Below, piece after piece: positions 42,088 to 45,444 of a stretch of DNA of 45,444 bases. Origin of the DNA: an uncultured Pelagibacteraceae bacterium (GTDB lineage: Bacteria > Pseudomonadota > Alphaproteobacteria > Pelagibacterales > Pelagibacteraceae); assembly GCA_902516625.1 (NCBI GenBank), contig CABXYU010000005.1:1-45444 (forward strand). Reading direction: 5' to 3'. Numbering within the stretch: position 1 is the stretch's first letter; every line of letters begins with the position of its first letter. The position numbers and the translations under genes are program-made. A model generated the notes under the pieces. It made no database searches, had not been told where the DNA came from, and saw nothing but the letters and a program-made list of their open reading frames with translations.

Positions 42088-44144
42088 CTATTTGGGTTTT
42101 TTTATTATTTCAGTTTTATTAATATTTATTGCCATACAAGTAATATCATCTCTTAATTTTTCTGCACCCCAGTTTAACTCTTTCTCAATAGACTCAACAA
42201 TATTTTTAGGTGTCACATCTGACATGCCATCTATTATTTTTTGAACACCTTCGGCGCCTAATTCCTGACCATTCTTTAAATAACCTTCTGTAACTCCATC
42301 CGTATAGACTACAAATGTTTTGTCTTTTAAATTAATTGTATTTGATTTTACCATAGACTCAGTAAAATATTTTACAATTCCAATAGGTGGCATATCTGAT
42401 TTAATATAATCGTAGTTTTTATCTTTATCAAAAGTCAGAATACTCTCATGACCTGCATTTATAAAAACTAATTCTCCAGTTTTTTATGTTTAATTTTCCA
42501 AATACAGCTGTTACGAACATTCCTTTAAATTTTGCCTCAACCAACTCATTATTCACACCAAAAACTACTTTTTCTAAAGGAAATTTTAAATTTGTAAGTG
42601 TTCTAAAAATTGAAGACGCTTTTGCCATATACATACCTGCTTTTACACCTTTTCCAGATACATCAGCTAATGTAAAAAAATATTCTTCAGGTGTTGATCT
42701 TACTACATCAAAATAATCTCCTGATACATCTCTTGCAGGAACATTTTTTGCGAAGATAAAGTTTTCAAATTTAGAAATATCTGGAAATAAGCTTTTTTGA
42801 ACTCCTGCAGCTAACTCCCTTTCTTTTAAAAGTTTTGCTTCTTTTTGTAAATTAGCAAGAGCAAGTTTATTTTCCTCTATAAATCTGAAATAAAGCCCTG
42901 TTAAAAATGTCAAGGTTACAATAAATATTGGATAACTGATATCTACAAGTTCTGATCTAAATTTATATATTGAAAAACCAATTACTATAATTGCCAAAAG
43001 ATTGCCAAAAAAAATAGATAAGCTGTATTTAGGTTTAATCTTTTGTGATAGTACAAAAGTAATTAATGCAACAATGATAGAAAATAATAATTCAAATATA
43101 TAAGTATTTGGATTTCTAATTAAATATGATTGATCTAAAATATTTTCTATTACATTGGCATGCACCTCTACTCCAGGTATAGTTACACCTAATGGAGTTT
43201 TTACAAGATCGAATAATCCTTGGGCTGATGCACCAATTAAAACATATTTATCTTTAAAAAAATCTGATTGAAATTTTCCATCATAAACATCTGCAGCTGA
43301 TATGTATTGTTTTTTGTCTGACCTTTTATATTTTATCCAAATAATTCCATTAGGGTCAGAGTTTATCTTAAAAGGCCTTGCACTTATTCTATTTATACCA
43401 ATTTCGTTAAGTTCTACATAAATATTTTTTTTGATTAGATCCAACACGCACCATTTCTAATCCCATTGTTGGATATAATTTTTTATTAAATTGAACAATA
43501 AGAGGTAAGGATCTAATAATTCCATCCAATTGATCTAAAAAGGATATCGAGCCCAAACCTTTAACATCTTTCTCTAATATTTCTAATGATCCAATTGAGT
43601 AAGGATATGAATAAGTAAATTGTTTTGGATCTCCTCCTTTAGACAAAAATCTTGCTTTTGCTTTTCGATTGTAATTAGAGTGAGAGGGAACATTGCTACC
43701 TAAAACTGCAATTATAGACTTAGACTCTTTTAATTTTTCAGAGAAGATATCATCAGGGCTTTTTAATTTTTGAAGTTCTGTAATATCTGAAGGAATTAAA
43801 TCGTATGATTTTATTATTTCATCAGGCGATTGTTTATCTTTTTCAGTGAAAAAAATATCGAATCCTATAGCCTTAGGATTTGAGATATTTAGTTGATCAA
43901 GTATTTTTGCAAAAACATTTCTATTCCAGGGAAACTGTCCAAACTTTCCTAAACTTTTTTCATCAATATCAATGATAACAACATCACTGTCTTTTTTTTC
44001 AGCAAATATTTTTTGATACAAATCAAAACTTAAATATGAAACCGATTTTATAAAAGGTGGATTTATTATTTTTAATGAGATGAGTAATAAAAGAATTATT
44101 AAAAAAATTAAATAATTTGTATATTTTTGCAAAAATACTTTCAC
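42088..44144 (-). CDS. CHASE2-domain PP2C (SpoIIE-type) protein phosphatase (two frameshifts)
   Basis: A membrane sensor phosphatase. An N-terminal helix (about 10-30) leads to a periplasmic CHASE2 domain (DVVIIDIDEKSLGKFGQFPWNR, PKAIGFDIFFTEKD, then DKYVLIGASAQGLFD and VTIPGVEVHANVIENIL), three further helices and a short coiled coil. The cytoplasmic SpoIIE/PP2C domain follows: ARDVSGDYFDVV, LADVSGKGVKAGMYMAK, FINAGHESIL, YTDGVTEG and RDDITC, so all metal-binding Asp are kept. The frame breaks at an eight-T run (43425-43432) and a six-T run (42480-42485). One base less in each yields a single 684-residue protein. The target may be a STAS-type anti-anti-sigma factor, none of which is in view. 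Confidence 0.82.
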
Positions 44145-44205
44145 AAAACAAATCTATATTTAATTTAAATAAAGTAAATAAAAGTTAAAGAAAACCTGTT
44201 AACTA

Positions 44206-45420
44206 CTACTTCTTCTTTCTTCTTTTCTTCTTGGCTTTCCTTTTCTTGGCAGCTTTTTTCTTTTTTACAACTCTTTTCTTCTTAACTACTTTTTTCTTTT
44301 TCTTAGGTTTTTTCTTAACTACTTTTTTCTTTTTCTTAGATTTTTTCTTAACTGCTTTTTTCTTTTTCTTAGCTGGTTTTTTCTTAACAGCTTTTTTCTT
44401 TTTAGTTGCTTTTTTCTTCACAGCTTTTTTCTTCTTAGCTGGTTTTTTCTTCTCTGCTTTAGCTTTTTTCTTTTTACCTTTTTTATTTTTTGCCTTAGCT
44501 TTTTTCTTTTTACCTTTTTTATTTTCAGTTGCTTTGGCTTTTTTCTTTTTAGCTTTTTTCTTTTCTGCTTTAGCTTTTTTCTTTTTTTCAGCTCTATCTT
44601 TTTTTATTGCAACTTTCTTTTCTTTATCTTTTTTAATATTCTCCTTTATTATTGATTTAATTTCATCTTTTTCAAATCCCATTGCCTTAAGTTCTTTTTT
44701 AAGACTTTTTCTTAATTGTTTTCTCTCTTCTTTAGTTGAGTTTGGTGAAAGTTTTGCAACTCTCAATGATTTCATTTTTTTATTAAATTTCTTTAATTGA
44801 TTTTTTGTAATTTTTTTTGCTTGTCCAGGTGCTTTACCTTTTGTCATTGATGTCATGCTATATGGGTTATCAAGTAAAGTTGAGCCAAATTTGTTTCCAA
44901 CTAGAACTGCACCAGGTCTCATTCCTAAGGTATTATTTTTGCCCGGACCAACTAATAAAGTATCAGTTCTTCCATTTGAAACAATAGTTTGGAATTCTGT
45001 TCCTCTTGAACCAAGTGTTCCCTCTGGTACCTCAACAGTTAAACTGTCAGGATTTTTTTTACTTATAAGACCTGAAATAACTTTTAAGCTTCCCTGCTTA
45101 ACACTCGCAACAATTTTTCCATCATTTGTAGCTGGATCAAAAACGAAAGTGTCCATTACAACTTCAGAGTCCTCTCCTACAGTAAATGTTGATTGGTCTA
45201 AAAGTAAAATTTGTGTACCTGATCCTACTCCAGCATATATCGTTTCATTTAAATAAATTTTATCACCAGCTTTTAATTCTCTTGTCTCAGTTTTAACGGT
45301 ACCTGATATAGCACCAACAATTCCAACAAGTTGTTTTTCAATAGATAGCTTTTCTTCAGCGTAAGAGTTTACGCTAAGTAAAAAGAATAAGCCTATAGCT
45401 GTTGATAATATTTTTTTCAT
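44206..45420 (-). CDS. FecR-domain periplasmic protein with lysine-rich tail
   Basis: A 404-residue exported protein. The signal peptide is residues 1-21 (NSYA before EEK). A FecR domain spans about 28-180: VGIVGAISGTVKTETRELKAGDKIYLNETI, then SGTQILLLDQSTFTVGEDSEV and VEVPEGTLGSRGTEFQTIV. It is followed by a charged helical linker, and residues about 263-404 are nearly all Lys and Ala with some Val and Pro. FecR proteins without a sigma-factor partner are often encoded beside CHASE2 sensors, as here. It is probably the first gene of the module. The poly-Lys end might bind LPS, peptidoglycan or nucleic acid. Confidence 0.85.
   Translation of the reverse strand: MKKILSTAIGLFFLLSVNSYAEEKLSIEKQLVGIVGAISGTVKTETRELKAGDKIYLNETIYAGVGSGTQILLLDQSTFTVGEDSEVVMDTFVFDPATNDGKIVASVKQGSLKVISGLISKKNPDSLTVEVPEGTLGSRGTEFQTIVSNGRTDTLLVGPGKNNTLGMRPGAVLVGNKFGSTLLDNPYSMTSMTKGKAPGQAKKITKNQLKKFNKKMKSLRVAKLSPNSTKEERKQLRKSLKKELKAMGFEKDEIKSIIKENIKKDKEKKVAIKKDRAEKKKKAKAEKKKAKKKKAKATENKKGKKKKAKAKNKKGKKKKAKAEKKKPAKKKKAVKKKATKKKKAVKKKPAKKKKKAVKKKSKKKKKVVKKKPKKKKKVVKKKRVVKKKKAAKKRKAKKKRRKKK
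44209..44634 (-). repeat. low-complexity lysine-codon repeat in the FecR-protein tail
   Basis: About 142 codons of degenerate repeats of the form KKKAKAEKKK and AVKKKPAKKKK, histone-H1- or AlgP-like. The DNA is long A-rich (plus-strand T-rich) quasi-repeats, so copy number may vary between strains and reads may misassemble here. The opposite strand gives a spurious Phe-rich frame. Confidence 0.85.
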
Positions 45421-45444
45421 TCGTTAAAAATAACAAAATTTTTA

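Noticed and set aside
44209-44634. Considered a CRISPR array or tandem satellite because of the regular A/T-rich repeats.
   Set aside because: The repeats are degenerate, have no spacers and are in frame as lysine-rich codons of the FecR protein.
44231-44800. A long Phe/Leu-rich open frame on the plus strand opposite the FecR-protein tail.
   Set aside because: It is the mirror of lysine codons (AAA/AAG read as TTT/CTT) and has no ribosome site or plausible fold.
1-45444. Looked for tRNA, rRNA, insertion sequences, prophage genes and attachment sites.
   Set aside because: None is visible. Composition and gene density are uniform, so no sign of a recent mobile insertion.

Overview
The window looks like part of an alphaproteobacterial genome of the SAR11 (Pelagibacter-like) type. 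It is very AT-rich, genes are packed with 1-4 bp overlaps, and there is an unusual load of amino-acid and carboxylate transporters. A tandem glycine riboswitch controls gcvT, and C1 genes (glycine cleavage, NAD-formate dehydrogenase) are prominent. This placement is inferred from composition and gene content; no 16S or tRNA gene is visible. No phage, insertion sequence, CRISPR array, rRNA or tRNA was seen.

Layout. 1-2.6 kb: end of a coiled-coil gene, a small hypothetical, a glycine amidinotransferase and a DMT permease. 2.7-6.3 kb: a NifU-like protein, an HPP membrane protein, NAD-formate dehydrogenase and SelO. 6.3-16.9 kb: a FOXRED1-like flavoprotein, TspO, an SDR, then a long minus-strand run in which the riboswitch-controlled gcvT-gcvH-gcvP operon continues after only 4 bp into a lipid-modification set (FAD oxidoreductase, DUF1365, cyclopropane-synthase-like methyltransferase, DUF3833 lipoprotein). 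17-23.6 kb: 5-oxoprolinase pxpABC with a DMT permease, a TPR protein and a TRAP transporter. 23.6-38.9 kb: TerC, DMT permease, two complete branched-chain-type (HAAT) ABC transporters, AzlCD, a CsiD/GlaH-type glutarate hydroxylase, a ProC-like reductase and a LysE exporter. 39-45.4 kb: DUF2805 protein, glutaredoxin, then an envelope module of FecR protein with a lysine-rich tail, CHASE2-PP2C phosphatase and beta-propeller autotransporter.

Main points. (1) A 60-nt leader before an uncharacterised 55-aa ORF folds by hand into a SAM-II/SAM-V-type pseudoknot that would hide the Shine-Dalgarno sequence. (2) The FecR / CHASE2-PP2C / autotransporter set resembles a cell-envelope signalling system. 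(3) Four genes (cfa-like, terC, livG, CHASE2-PP2C) are broken by five one-base shifts, all in A/T homopolymers; each reads through exactly when one base is corrected. Assembly error is the simplest cause, transcript slippage the interesting alternative. (4) The coupling of glycine cleavage to a methyltransferase-containing lipid cluster suggests C1-linked membrane-lipid modification.

All pairings and alignments were done by eye. Family names rest on remembered motifs, not on database searches.
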